64,000 nucleotides of DNA from Mucilaginibacter aquaedulcis (GTDB taxonomy: Bacteria > Bacteroidota > Bacteroidia > Sphingobacteriales > Sphingobacteriaceae), in the NCBI RefSeq assembly GCF_030409325.1, contig NZ_JAUFPR010000002.1, positions 1,240,001 to 1,304,000 of the forward strand, given 5' to 3'. The translations under genes and the position numbers were made by a program. Position 1 is the stretch's first letter; each line of letters begins with the position of its first letter. Under the pieces are notes generated by a model. That model did no database searches. It worked only from the letters and a program-made list of their open reading frames with translations, and was not told the origin of the DNA. Shown in pieces: positions 8,850 through 17,902 of the stretch.

Positions 8850-9956
8850 TTAATCCTGTAATTTGATCTTTACCGGATAAGTACCTGTAGCAAATGAATA
8901 TTCTAACTTACCTGTTCGGTCAAAAATATCAACTAACCCATTCGATAAACCGTCTTTAGCATCTCCCACATAAACCTCACCGCTTACAGGATTTGCACAT
9001 ATAGAATAAGGGTATTGAATAGCTGTGCCATCGGTAACAAAACTATCAGTTACCCGAGTCTGGGTTTTGGCGTTATATACAGCTATTTTATTATCCCCCG
9101 TAGCGTAATAAATTAAATCGCCGTTTATGCTAATCGGAATACTGCTTTTCTCTACAGTCCCTTTGCCAGTTATTATGGCTGGCTTTACGCTATCGGTATT
9201 ACTGTCGATAATGGTTACCCCACCAGGGCTTACAATATAGTTCTGAAAATCATCGGTGTAACTTGAAAACACATAAACATTACCGTAAGCATCTGCTGCT
9301 AAACTTACGGGATAAGGGATTACGCCTATCCTTTTTATCTCCTTATTGGTTGCCAGGTCAACCACAGATACCGTATTGGTAACCCCGAAGCCTGAATCTG
9401 CCACATATAACTTATTATTCTGCACAACAAGTCCTTCCTGGTAAAAAAATCCCGGCAAAGTAATTTTGGTGCTTACTGATAAGGTTGTAGTGTCCATGAC
9501 CGCAACTGTGCCATCATAACAGCTTATATAAACGTTACTTTTATAAAAGGCCATGCTTCTGGGCTGTTTATTATAATTAAACCAGGGAGATTCAATTGTG
9601 GCATTAAGCAAACTATCCTGTTTGATCAGCTTTCCGGTTTTAGGGTTTACAACATCCACAACATTTGAATTGGTGACCGCGATATACATTTTTGAACCGT
9701 ATATCTCCATGTCATTTGCTGTGAGTCCTAAAGGTTTGCCATTAATGGTTAGATACTGATCAGGCATATATTGTTTTGTATCCAAATCATATAAGGAGAG
9801 CGAGCTTTCACCAATTTGCCCCACATTCAATATATATAGCCCTTTAGTTACAGGTATACTTGTTGCAGTCCCTGGCTTAATTTCGGTTTTGCGGCATGAG
9901 CCAATGAGTACAGTTACAAAAACAATCAAGGTTGATCGAAGTAAATTTTGCATCAT
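8850..9956 (-). CDS. YncE/DUF5074-like beta-propeller lipoprotein
   Basis: This secreted lipoprotein of about 368 residues has lipobox LIGSC with Cys21. The rest is repeated propeller-blade units, for example GLYILNVGQIGESSLSLYD, NVVDVVNPKTGKLI, NTVSVVDLATNKEI and GEVYVGDAKDG. Such surface-layer or quinoprotein-like propellers usually mediate binding. The ATG at 9956 (or the next one at 9953) is preferred over a TTG at 9968, because it gives a compact lipoprotein signal. It is the first gene of a pair with the downstream GT-C glycosyltransferase. Its ligand is unknown. Confidence 0.8.
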   Translation of the reverse strand: MMQNLLRSTLIVFVTVLIGSCRKTEIKPGTATSIPVTKGLYILNVGQIGESSLSLYDLDTKQYMPDQYLTINGKPLGLTANDMEIYGSKMYIAVTNSNVVDVVNPKTGKLIKQDSLLNATIESPWFNYNKQPRSMAFYKSNVYISCYDGTVAVMDTTTLSVSTKITLPGFFYQEGLVVQNNKLYVADSGFGVTNTVSVVDLATNKEIKRIGVIPYPVSLAADAYGNVYVFSSYTDDFQNYIVSPGGVTIIDSNTDSVKPAIITGKGTVEKSSIPISINGDLIYYATGDNKIAVYNAKTQTRVTDSFVTDGTAIQYPYSICANPVSGEVYVGDAKDGLSNGLVDIFDRTGKLEYSFATGTYPVKIKLQD

Positions 9957-10110
9957 AATAATTGCCAACTAATTTTCTTATCCGAAAATGATGCTTCACG
10001 CCGATTTGGAGAATTTTTTTACACCCAACAACAAAAACTGCATGATGAAAAAGTGTATCTTAAAACAAATCGCCAAATTCAACCTAATATTATTTCCCCA
10101 ATTGATCAGA

Positions 10111-10142
10111 TTTGCACGATTTTTGACTTATGAGTACTTTTG
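10111..10142 (+). promoter_or_regulatory. Bacteroidota-type promoter of the receiver gene
   Basis: TTTG at 10111-10114 and TACTTTTG at 10135-10142 are separated by 20 bases. This matches the -33 TTTG / -7 TAnnTTTG consensus with its usual spacing. Transcription would start near 10149, about 20 bases before the ATG at 10170. Confidence 0.65.
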
Positions 10143-10169
10143 GGAATCCTTACATTAGCAGGAACAGTC

Positions 10170-10634
10170 ATGACTTCAGAAAAGATTAGTGTATTATATG
10201 TCGACGATGAGGAAAACAACCTCGTTTCCTTCAAGGCTGCCTTTAGGATCAAGTATAAGGTATTTACCGCTATCAGCGGAACAGACGCCTTAAAAATATT
10301 GGAAGAACATCCCATTGTGATTATTATTACCGATCAGCGGATGCCGGGTATGACCGGAGTGGACTTTTTGGGACAAATATTGGAAAAATATCCCGACCCT
10401 ATGAGAATACTACTTACAGGATATGCAGATATGGTAGCCATAGTTGAAGCCATTAATAAAGGGAAAATATTTCATTATTTAACCAAACCCTGGAACGAGG
10501 ATGAGGTGATCTCGGTAATTAATGCAGCATACCAAAAATACCTGGAAAATAAACTTTTAAAAGAAACAAATGATAAGCTTGCGGTATCAAACGATCAGTT
10601 GGAATTTATGCTGAGGCAAAGACTCCTTTCCTGA
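10170..10634 (+). CDS. Single-domain response regulator (receiver)
   Basis: This 154-residue CheY-like receiver has an acidic pocket (VDDEEN), phospho-acceptor Asp55 in TDQRMPGMTG, and conserved Lys106 in YLTKPWNEDE. A short helical tail follows, with no output domain. It aligns nearly position for position with the receiver of the receiver-kinase at 11049-12134 (Asp55 and Lys106 in both), so they are paralogues. The ATG at 10170 is chosen over an upstream TTG at 10140 because the latter overlaps the promoter. It converges on the leftward signalling operon with a single base between stop codons. It may take phosphate from the neighbouring kinases. Confidence 0.88.
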   Translation: MTSEKISVLYVDDEENNLVSFKAAFRIKYKVFTAISGTDALKILEEHPIVIIITDQRMPGMTGVDFLGQILEKYPDPMRILLTGYADMVAIVEAINKGKIFHYLTKPWNEDEVISVINAAYQKYLENKLLKETNDKLAVSNDQLEFMLRQRLLS

Positions 10635-10635
10635 A

Positions 10636-11043
10636 TCATTTTGTAACTGTATCCAATTCCTGTAAAATACCTGTCAATTTGCTTTTGGTTAAAGGCTTTT
10701 CAACTATATCCCGAACCGAATCAAATCGCATCATGCGGGAATGATCATTATGATCAATGGATGCGGTCAATGCATAAATCAGATATTTTTCACGAACAAA
10801 AGATGGCAGCTTCTCAAATTCCTGTACAAATTGAAATCCATTGATTAAAGGCATATACAAATCCAGAAAAATCAGCGTAATATCGTTTGTTTCTTCGGAT
10901 TTGGTTTCGATATCCTTCAAGGCATCCCTTGCGTTATTCATCGTTTTTATATTACCGAAGCGATCATCCGTTTGTTCAATAACCTTTCGTACCACAAAGC
11001 GGTCAAGGTCATTTTCATCGATGAGCATGTACGAAAGTTTCAT
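10636..11043 (-). CDS. Single-domain response regulator (Rcp1-like receiver)
   Basis: This 135-residue receiver has phospho-acceptor Asp61 in FLDLYMPLINGF, acidic residues DENDLD at 9-14, and conserved Lys116 in VEKPLTK. It belongs to the stand-alone receiver type often found after histidine kinases in Bacteroidota. It starts 5 bases after the receiver-kinase gene stop and is the last gene of the leftward five-gene run, so it is the likely phosphorelay partner of the two kinases upstream. There is no DNA-binding output, so it probably acts by protein contact. Confidence 0.88.
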   Translation of the reverse strand: MKLSYMLIDENDLDRFVVRKVIEQTDDRFGNIKTMNNARDALKDIETKSEETNDITLIFLDLYMPLINGFQFVQEFEKLPSFVREKYLIYALTASIDHNDHSRMMRFDSVRDIVEKPLTKSKLTGILQELDTVTK

Positions 11044-11048
11044 TTAAT

Positions 11049-12134
11049 TTAAACTGAGGGGATATTTACTTTAAACGTAGTACCTTTATGCATTACAGAG
11101 CTCACTTCTATTTGACCATTAAGTTTAAGCAATGCGCTTTTTACATTATATAACCCAAAACCGGAACCAGACTCCTGCGAATTAGCCCGGTAAAAAAGGT
11201 TAAAAATCTCTCCCACATGAGTACCTAAGATACCGATACCCGTGTCTTTCACATGTATGGTAACCATGTTGTTCTCCACTTCTATACAAACATCAACAGA
11301 TTTATTTTTACTGTTTTTGTCCTGATACTTAAAGGCGTTTGAGAGCAGGTTATTCAAGATCAGTTTAATAGGCACTTCATCCCCTCTAAATACCTCATTC
11401 TGCTTTACAACCGCTGTAAAATTGACACCTTTTACCATAGATACAACGTTGTATATGGCCTTCATTTCTTCAATGATCTTGTTAAAATCAATGCTATCAA
11501 TATGAAGTTCGCCCCGTTGCAAATTATAATAATCATGCATGCTGATCACATAGGCATCAAGTTTTTTCAATGACTTTTCCATGAGGTACAACATTTCTTT
11601 TACCTCTTGCAAATCGTCAATACCACGAGCTACATCAATTGCTCCCAGGATACCTGATATGGGGCCCCTGATATCATGACTTACGCTGTAAGCAAACTTA
11701 TTAAGCTCATTATAGGCTTTTTGCAATTCATCGTTCTTAACCAGTAGCATCGAGTTAGCCAAATAAAATTTATTGGCTTCCTCTATGGCCGATACCACTT
11801 CAGCTTCATTCCATGGTTTTGTTACGTACCTGAAGATATTGCCCTTATTGATAGCATCAATCATGGAACCAATATCATTATAAGCAGTTAGAAGAATTCG
11901 TACCGGCAATGGGTAGCTGGTACATATTTGTTCAAAAAATTCTACTCCGGTTATTCCCGGCATCCGCTGATCGCAGAAAACTACGCGTATATCAGGGTTG
12001 TTTTCCAGATGAGCAAGCGCATCTGGTATATTCGATGCAGTAAATACCTGATAGTCCATCCGTAAGGTGGCTTTGAACCCTACCAGGTTTTCTGGTTCAT
12101 CATCGATATATAATATGTTAATTTTTGTGGGCAT
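11049..12134 (-). CDS. Receiver-histidine kinase hybrid (N-terminal receiver, C-terminal kinase)
   Basis: This 361-residue soluble protein opens with a receiver domain (Asp55 in FCDQRMPGITG, Lys106 in YVTKPWNE). A coiled linker follows, then a HisKA domain with His153 in SVSHDIRGPISG and a HATPase domain with NNLLSNAFKYQ, DTGIGI and GSGFGLYNV. With no membrane segment or sensory domain, its input is presumably phosphorylation by another kinase, with its own kinase as output. The 7TMR kinase gene lies 61 bases upstream and the lone receiver gene 5 bases downstream. The three together look like one phosphorelay. Confidence 0.9.
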   Translation of the reverse strand: MPTKINILYIDDEPENLVGFKATLRMDYQVFTASNIPDALAHLENNPDIRVVFCDQRMPGITGVEFFEQICTSYPLPVRILLTAYNDIGSMIDAINKGNIFRYVTKPWNEAEVVSAIEEANKFYLANSMLLVKNDELQKAYNELNKFAYSVSHDIRGPISGILGAIDVARGIDDLQEVKEMLYLMEKSLKKLDAYVISMHDYYNLQRGELHIDSIDFNKIIEEMKAIYNVVSMVKGVNFTAVVKQNEVFRGDEVPIKLILNNLLSNAFKYQDKNSKNKSVDVCIEVENNMVTIHVKDTGIGILGTHVGEIFNLFYRANSQESGSGFGLYNVKSALLKLNGQIEVSSVMHKGTTFKVNIPSV

Positions 12135-12195
12135 AGGTTAATCTAAATCTACAAAATATTTCAATATATAATTTACAATTATTTGATCAAATTTT

Positions 12196-14352
12196 TCATT
12201 CCACAATACTCCAGTCGGCTACTAACGGTATATATATGGTAAACTCTGTCCCTTCATCTAAATAACTATCCACCAGTATTTTCCCATGGTGCTTTTTAAT
12301 GGTGTTATAGGCAATAGACATTCCAAGCCCGGTACCTTCCCCTACTTCTTTCGTTGTAAAAAAAGGTTCAAATATTTTGTTTTTGGTAGTTTCGCTCATG
12401 CCTATACCATTATCTTTAATGCTGAAGATGGCATATTGATCATCCGAGGTACTTGTAATCTCAATTTCGGCTCCAGGCGCTTCTCCATACTTTTTCCGGA
12501 CGGCATATGCCGCGTTAGAGATAATATTTAAAAACACCTGGTTAAGTTTACCGGCAAAGCACTCAACTTTCGGAAGTTCAGAATAACTTTTAATAACCTC
12601 AATACCATGAAGCATATTGTTGGCAATCAGAATAGTAGATTCCATTCCTTCATTCAAATCGGCAGATTTAAGATTATCCTCGTCCAACCTCGAGAATATT
12701 TTCAACCCTTTTACAATTTCGGTGGTACGGCTGGCTCCTTCATTGATCCCTTTCAATAAATGCTTTATTTCGGCCAATACATAATCAAAATCATTCTCAT
12801 CCTTATATGCCTTCAATTGTTTTTTCTTTTCCTCTGCAGGAATAGCAGACAAACCGATATTTTCAATCTCGGTTATGGCATCTAAAACCATATCTATATC
12901 TCTTTTCAGGGGCTTTATATTGGAGCTTACAAAATTTATCGGGTTATTAATTTCATGCGCAATTCCTGCAGTAAGCTGACCTAATGAGGCCATCTTTTCA
13001 GCTTCAACCAGCTGTGATTGTGTTTGCTTAAGATCATCAAGGGCCCGGTTCAATTCACCATTGGAGGCAATCAGCTCGCCTGTACGCTCTTGTACTTTGT
13101 GCTCCAACATAGCATTCTGCTCCCGGATTATCCGCTCATTTTCCTGCAATGCGCTTACCGTTTCTGCCTGCGATTTTTCCTTATCGGCTTTAAAGATGTT
13201 TATCCTGTCGGCAAGTGCAAGAGATAGTAAGGTTACTTCTAATGCCGTGCCGGTCTGCATGGTGTAATTGGTTAGGTTATTATAGGGCAATACTCCTAAA
13301 TTTCTTAAAACAAATAAAATGACCCCCACCAAAAACATTGTCCATGCCAGTAAAAAAAGTCGGGCGGGTCTAAAACCTTTAATGGCAAGCCTAACAACCA
13401 CTATATAAACACAAACCGTTAATAACAGCGCGCATATATCAATCATCCGGTAGCTGGTGTGCTTAAAGCCAAGCAAGCGCCCTGCCATGGCCACTACATA
13501 AAACAGCATGATGAATTTAAACACTTTACCCATCAATGGTATTTTTTCACTTACACCCAGAAAAGATTCTGTAAAAAGCAACAGCGCAATACCCGCCAGT
13601 GCTGGAAACAAAATAATACCTGCATTAAAAACTTCTGGTGAATCAGCAAATAAAAAACGATAGGTGTAGCCAGATAGCGATGTTTGAGTTAAACAGATCA
13701 ACACCGTATAACACACATAATACAAGTAACTAATATCTCTTGTAGAAAGAAATACGAAGGCGTTATAAAGAGTCATAACAAGCAATAACCCCACCAGTCC
13801 GCCCCAAAACATATCATGTGATAATTTTAGTTCAGCTATCTTTTGCGGTGTACCAATTACCAGCGGAAGTACCATCTGTTCATTGCTTCTAACCCTCAGG
13901 TAGAAGGTAACCGTACTATCCTTCGGAATTTGAGCATCAAAAATAAAATCCTGGTGTTTGTATTTGCGGTCGTTAAACATCAGGGTATCACTCAACGTTT
14001 TGGAATAATAAACACCATTAACAGGGTAATAGAACGAACAGAGCTCAAGCGTTGGATATTCCAGGTTTAATAGTAGTAACTCGCTCTGGCTTTCATTTTT
14101 AATTGTAAAACGCAGCCAGAAATCAGAGGTACTTAATTTCAAATTGGGCACCTGCGTATGCGACATTGTAAAATGAGGCGATTTGATCACCGACTGAAGA
14201 TCCTTACGATTTGTAGAATCTTCAAGGATTGAAACGTATTGCCCGATAATCTTATTCTCTCCATTGAAATGAATGATTTTCTGGCCCATGCAATTGCATA
14301 TAGCGATAAACTGAAATAAGATATACAAAAACAGGTGTTTCTTCATGTTCAA
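12196..14352 (-). CDS. 7TMR-DISM sensor histidine kinase
   Basis: This 718-residue membrane sensor has a signal peptide and an extracytoplasmic 7TMR-DISMED2-type beta domain (about 30-165, with STSDFWLRFTIKNES). Seven membrane helices follow (about 182-385), then a coiled coil (385-450), HisKA with His466 in AGIAHEINNPINF, and HATPase motifs NIISNAAYAV, DNGIGM and GEGTGLGMS. The DISMED2 domain is predicted to bind carbohydrate or another small ligand outside the membrane. The gene lies 46 bases after the ThiF-nitroreductase gene, so it may sense the product of the enzymes encoded upstream. Confidence 0.92.
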   Translation of the reverse strand: MNMKKHLFLYILFQFIAICNCMGQKIIHFNGENKIIGQYVSILEDSTNRKDLQSVIKSPHFTMSHTQVPNLKLSTSDFWLRFTIKNESQSELLLLNLEYPTLELCSFYYPVNGVYYSKTLSDTLMFNDRKYKHQDFIFDAQIPKDSTVTFYLRVRSNEQMVLPLVIGTPQKIAELKLSHDMFWGGLVGLLLVMTLYNAFVFLSTRDISYLYYVCYTVLICLTQTSLSGYTYRFLFADSPEVFNAGIILFPALAGIALLLFTESFLGVSEKIPLMGKVFKFIMLFYVVAMAGRLLGFKHTSYRMIDICALLLTVCVYIVVVRLAIKGFRPARLFLLAWTMFLVGVILFVLRNLGVLPYNNLTNYTMQTGTALEVTLLSLALADRINIFKADKEKSQAETVSALQENERIIREQNAMLEHKVQERTGELIASNGELNRALDDLKQTQSQLVEAEKMASLGQLTAGIAHEINNPINFVSSNIKPLKRDIDMVLDAITEIENIGLSAIPAEEKKKQLKAYKDENDFDYVLAEIKHLLKGINEGASRTTEIVKGLKIFSRLDEDNLKSADLNEGMESTILIANNMLHGIEVIKSYSELPKVECFAGKLNQVFLNIISNAAYAVRKKYGEAPGAEIEITSTSDDQYAIFSIKDNGIGMSETTKNKIFEPFFTTKEVGEGTGLGMSIAYNTIKKHHGKILVDSYLDEGTEFTIYIPLVADWSIVE

Positions 14353-14398
14353 AAAATAATCCGATCAGGATAAGGTGAATTATAGCGGAACATCCTTA

Positions 14399-16729
14399 TT
14401 AAAATTTATTTGCTGTTAATACTTGTTCCAATGGTAACCTGTATGATTTAATAGCAGGTTCTTCCGCGATAGCTATTTTGGTAAAAAACACTTCAGCACG
14501 CTGATCTCCTAAATGAGCCAATTCATCAAAACGTTTTCTTAATGTGGTAAGTTCCTGTTTAACCCTTGGACTAAGCCCTTCTCCGTTGCCATGAAGTATT
14601 CTTGAAAACAGATAAAATGGAGAAATCACCGGATGAACGGCCAGGTTAAGCCTGGTAGCCTCCAGCCAAAAACGTTCCATGGCGCGCCCGCCTTCAAAAA
14701 AATTCAGCCAGTTATATTTCGGAAGGGTTATCATACACAAGGCAGATGCGGTTTTTACAATTTTTTTCGCCAGCGAATCAAAGCCGTAGCCACCCTCCAG
14801 TTGATTTATGGTTTGAATCACTCTCTCATTTCTGATCATACTTAAGGCTGCAAGCTGTCCGTTGCTAAAACCAAGTGTTTGTACATCGATACCATCTTTT
14901 TTGTCCAACGCTTCTTCCGGGGTCCATCTCATTTCATGATGAATAAAATCATGATGCCCGCCTGGGTTTAAAAGTCTTGCCCTATCGCAAGCACCAATAA
15001 TATCTCCAAGCTCCTTTAACTCATTTTCATCTGTAAAATATTGAAAACGCGCACCCGGAATAGTTTCTGTGATGGCGGCAAGGCGCTCCAGAACATTATC
15101 CGTAACGGGTGTTTTTGGTGCAGGATTGCGGTTAGTATGCCTTTTAAAAATAACGCTGTCCAGGCTGATAATCTCAGGCTCTGGTGTTTTCACACTGGTT
15201 TTGAAACGAATAGCCGCTACTAATTCCTCCGATTCTTTGTCGGGCATAAATTCATAGAAAGCCTCAATTCCCTTATTTTGCGCATGAATGTAAAGGTTTT
15301 CAAAGGCTGCGCCAAATGATATAAAAGAGGCATTTTTATGGAAGTCTCCAAAAGAAAACGACCTGAACTGGTCATGAAAAAGAAATAACACGCCCGATTG
15401 ATACCGCCATTTCCACGGTTGATCATTTCCAGTAGAAGGCGCTGCGCAGGCGGCTGTAACAAATTCTTTTATCAATGCAAGGTCGGGCACAATGGTCTCA
15501 GGATCGTTTTGTGGCTGATAACGGCTGGCCAGCAGATCCATTTCCTCTTCTGCAAGGGGTAAAAAAGGATTAACCGGTACTTCTATCGGTTGAATCTTAG
15601 GTGCTTTATCCGCAATGATCTCGTCAAGGTCAACATAATACCTGCCCGAATCATGAAACTGGTTCAATAATATGCGCCTGCAGGTATCGGCACCTACAGC
15701 TCCGCCCAACACAACTGAACTGGCCAACTGAGGCCAGGTATTGATCGTTTGTTCAACTTCGATCATTGATGCTTTTATGCGTAGTGAAACATTTTCAATA
15801 CCCAGCATCTGCAGCACTATCGGAACTTTTTCCTCGTTAGTAAGGTCTTTAATGGTTTCGGTATTCACATTTTCAACAAGGCCATGCAAAACCGGGCGTT
15901 CCGGCTCAAGATCAAAACGTTCAACATCAAGCATTCCGCGGTCGCTGGTATCCATCACTACCGGAATTTTCAATTCCCGGGCCTTAAAACGTGATATGAT
16001 CTTCATGTCCAACCCATCGCACTCATCAACCAGCACATCGAGTTTTCCGTTACCCGTGAAAAAATCATCCATATTGTCTGTGTTCAATCCTTCAAAAAAG
16101 CAGGTTACATTCAGGAAAGGATCAATTTCGGCAATTTCGCGGGCTGTGATCACTACTTTGGGCAAACCCAGGTTTTGTACTCCTGTACGTATCCGATTCA
16201 GGTTACTCAACTCCAGTTCATCAAAATCAGCCAGCCGGAGTTCGCCAAAACCACGTTCCATGGCTAAGGTAAGTGCAATTGATTGTCCTACCGAAAGCCC
16301 GATGATACCAATCTTCTTGGTAGTTAGTATCGCCGATTCGGCTTTGGTTATTTTATACTGGTTTCTGTTGGTACGTACCGCTACAAATTCTTCTTCATCT
16401 AAAAGATGCACCAACCGCTGGCTCCAGGGGTAATAAACCCATACTCCATAATCCTCCATAGCTGTTGTAGAAATATGCTTTTCAATAAGCGGAGGATATT
16501 CTTCGGTCTTGATCTTAATAGCAGGATTAAGGCTTTTGATGAGTTCGCGCAATTGCCCCTCTATTTCGTCACATACGGTTATATACTTGTTTTCTTCAAG
16601 CAACCGTTGCAGTTTTGCCTTGTCCTCTGCATTTGTTAACCTAAAAAAAACAGGTTTATGAATATCTTTTGACGTTGTTAGTTTAGCTCGTTCGGTTAAT
16701 AATTGTTTCATCACAGAAATTATTATCAT
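14399..16729 (-). CDS. ThiF/E1-like adenylyltransferase fused to nitroreductase (Rv1355c-like)
   Basis: In this 776-residue fusion, residues 1-130 form an unassigned N-terminal region. Residues about 135-340 are an E1/ThiF Rossmann domain with the nucleotide loop GIIGLSVGQSIA near 141 and DFDELELSNLNR near 168. Residues about 430-750 resemble a flavin nitroreductase, with APSTGNDQPWKWRY near 430 and paired helices. The architecture matches proteins annotated Rv1355c or MoeY-like. ThiF domains adenylate a C-terminal carboxylate, while nitroreductase domains can oxidise or dehydrogenate amide or azoline products. It lies 88 bases after the LuxI/FeeM-like gene, so the pair may build one metabolite. 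A second ATG at 16711 is an alternative start. Confidence 0.8.
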   Translation of the reverse strand: MIIISVMKQLLTERAKLTTSKDIHKPVFFRLTNAEDKAKLQRLLEENKYITVCDEIEGQLRELIKSLNPAIKIKTEEYPPLIEKHISTTAMEDYGVWVYYPWSQRLVHLLDEEEFVAVRTNRNQYKITKAESAILTTKKIGIIGLSVGQSIALTLAMERGFGELRLADFDELELSNLNRIRTGVQNLGLPKVVITAREIAEIDPFLNVTCFFEGLNTDNMDDFFTGNGKLDVLVDECDGLDMKIISRFKARELKIPVVMDTSDRGMLDVERFDLEPERPVLHGLVENVNTETIKDLTNEEKVPIVLQMLGIENVSLRIKASMIEVEQTINTWPQLASSVVLGGAVGADTCRRILLNQFHDSGRYYVDLDEIIADKAPKIQPIEVPVNPFLPLAEEEMDLLASRYQPQNDPETIVPDLALIKEFVTAACAAPSTGNDQPWKWRYQSGVLFLFHDQFRSFSFGDFHKNASFISFGAAFENLYIHAQNKGIEAFYEFMPDKESEELVAAIRFKTSVKTPEPEIISLDSVIFKRHTNRNPAPKTPVTDNVLERLAAITETIPGARFQYFTDENELKELGDIIGACDRARLLNPGGHHDFIHHEMRWTPEEALDKKDGIDVQTLGFSNGQLAALSMIRNERVIQTINQLEGGYGFDSLAKKIVKTASALCMITLPKYNWLNFFEGGRAMERFWLEATRLNLAVHPVISPFYLFSRILHGNGEGLSPRVKQELTTLRKRFDELAHLGDQRAEVFFTKIAIAEEPAIKSYRLPLEQVLTANKF

Positions 16730-16817
16730 CTGCTATACGGGAAAAGCAGAAATAAGTTAGAGTAAATTTAAATATTGAAAAAATAGTTCGTGTTAAAGTA
16801 ATTTTAGGCCAAACCGC

Positions 16818-17570
16818 TTATGAATTCCCTGGTGTAGGTAATTGCCATTGGTCAAGGCCCGGTATACTAAGTTTAAAATCTATCATGATCTCTTTTTGCT
16901 TCAATTCAAACAGTTGAAAATCGTTAGGATCATTTCTCATGTGCTGTATTGCTTCTTTATCTTCATCCAACGCCAGATGCAGATCAGCAACATTTTTTAA
17001 AACCATTGCCGTTGCTACTAAATCAAGCTTTGGATAATAAAAGGTACCTTTATTGCCTATACTTTCTTCTAAAACCATACCGCAGTTAACAACCGCCTTT
17101 ACCGTATAGGGGGCACAGAGCGCAAAAAGTGACTCTATCCCAATTTGAGTCGATATGGCTACACCTGCCCGGATAAGCAAAGGTGAACCTATTCCGTAGC
17201 CGGCTAAATATGGAGAATTCCACAGGCCGCACACCTCACCGGTACCCTTGCGGGCGTGATCGGCAACTAATTGCAATACATAGGGGTCCATATCTTTGGT
17301 TGCCGATTCAATAGGCAGCAGATTTTTTCCGGAAGAAACATGTACGCGGGCGCCGCCATAAACTTCCTGACTATCCAAAGATTCTACTACGATCACGAAA
17401 ACGGCTGGGTCTTCGGTCCATTCATTTTTAGATGACGTAACCTTGGTAACGCCTATACTCGCTAAAACATCGGTGTGCCCTTTTACAAATTGTTCACAGG
17501 TTCGGGGTTCATTTATTGCCCGGAAAGCTCTGAGCTGGATCTCAGGTATCTTATTAATTGAATTGGTCAT
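16818..17570 (-). CDS. GNAT-fold protein resembling LuxI/FeeM N-acyl synthases
   Basis: This is a 250-residue cytosolic protein without a signal peptide. The core (about 55-190) follows the order of LuxI/FeeM-type acyl synthases: a strand ending in VYGGARVHVSSGKNLLPIES, an acidic strand GEVCGLWNS, a helix with LLIRAGVAISTQIGI, and a late strand around VNCGMVLEESIG. Such enzymes join an acyl chain from acyl-ACP or acyl-CoA to an amino acid or homoserine lactone. The assignment rests on pattern, not a clear motif, and a generic GNAT acetyltransferase is the alternative. It is the first gene of the leftward signalling operon, ahead of the ThiF-nitroreductase and kinases. Confidence 0.6.
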   Translation of the reverse strand: MTNSINKIPEIQLRAFRAINEPRTCEQFVKGHTDVLASIGVTKVTSSKNEWTEDPAVFVIVVESLDSQEVYGGARVHVSSGKNLLPIESATKDMDPYVLQLVADHARKGTGEVCGLWNSPYLAGYGIGSPLLIRAGVAISTQIGIESLFALCAPYTVKAVVNCGMVLEESIGNKGTFYYPKLDLVATAMVLKNVADLHLALDEDKEAIQHMRNDPNDFQLFELKQKEIMIDFKLSIPGLDQWQLPTPGNS

Positions 17571-17852
17571 GAATGCCGGTAGAAGTTGGGGGTTGTATTA
17601 TTTATTTAGTTTCAAAATTGCACTTTGCCTGTGAAATTAAGAAGACTTTGCAATGTGTGGCACATAAGTTCATAATATATTACGCATTAACACAATATTC
17701 TTTATAGTCTTGATACTATTTAACCAATTAGATAAGCAGAATAGTTAAATTCATAAAGCCGGCACATCATTTAGATGATAACCTTATTGTCTCTCGCGAA
17801 TGATCTTTGAATGCTGTCGCAATTTGCCCTTAAAATGTCATGATCCCCCCTT

Positions 17853-17881
17853 TTTGTATGGTGAAGAACCTCCTATTTTTG
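17853..17881 (+). promoter_or_regulatory. Candidate promoter for the NTF2-like/VOC gene pair
   Basis: TATTTTTG at 17874-17881 matches the -7 consensus TAnnTTTG. A TTTG at 17853-17856 lies 17 bases upstream, slightly short of the usual 19-21. Transcription would start about 15 bases before the ATG at 17903. The rest of the 17571-17902 spacer shows no other clear signal. Confidence 0.45.
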
Positions 17882-17902
17882 AGTTAACCAAATAAGCTAA
17901 TC

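Noticed and set aside
9957..9968. TTG at 9968 as the start of the beta-propeller lipoprotein
   Set aside because: Two ATG codons four codons later give a better lipoprotein signal and are more likely starts.
15741..16433. A 230-residue rightward reading frame antisense to the ThiF-nitroreductase gene
   Set aside because: It is serine- and arginine-rich low-complexity sequence that mirrors the well-supported gene on the other strand; no domain or start signal.
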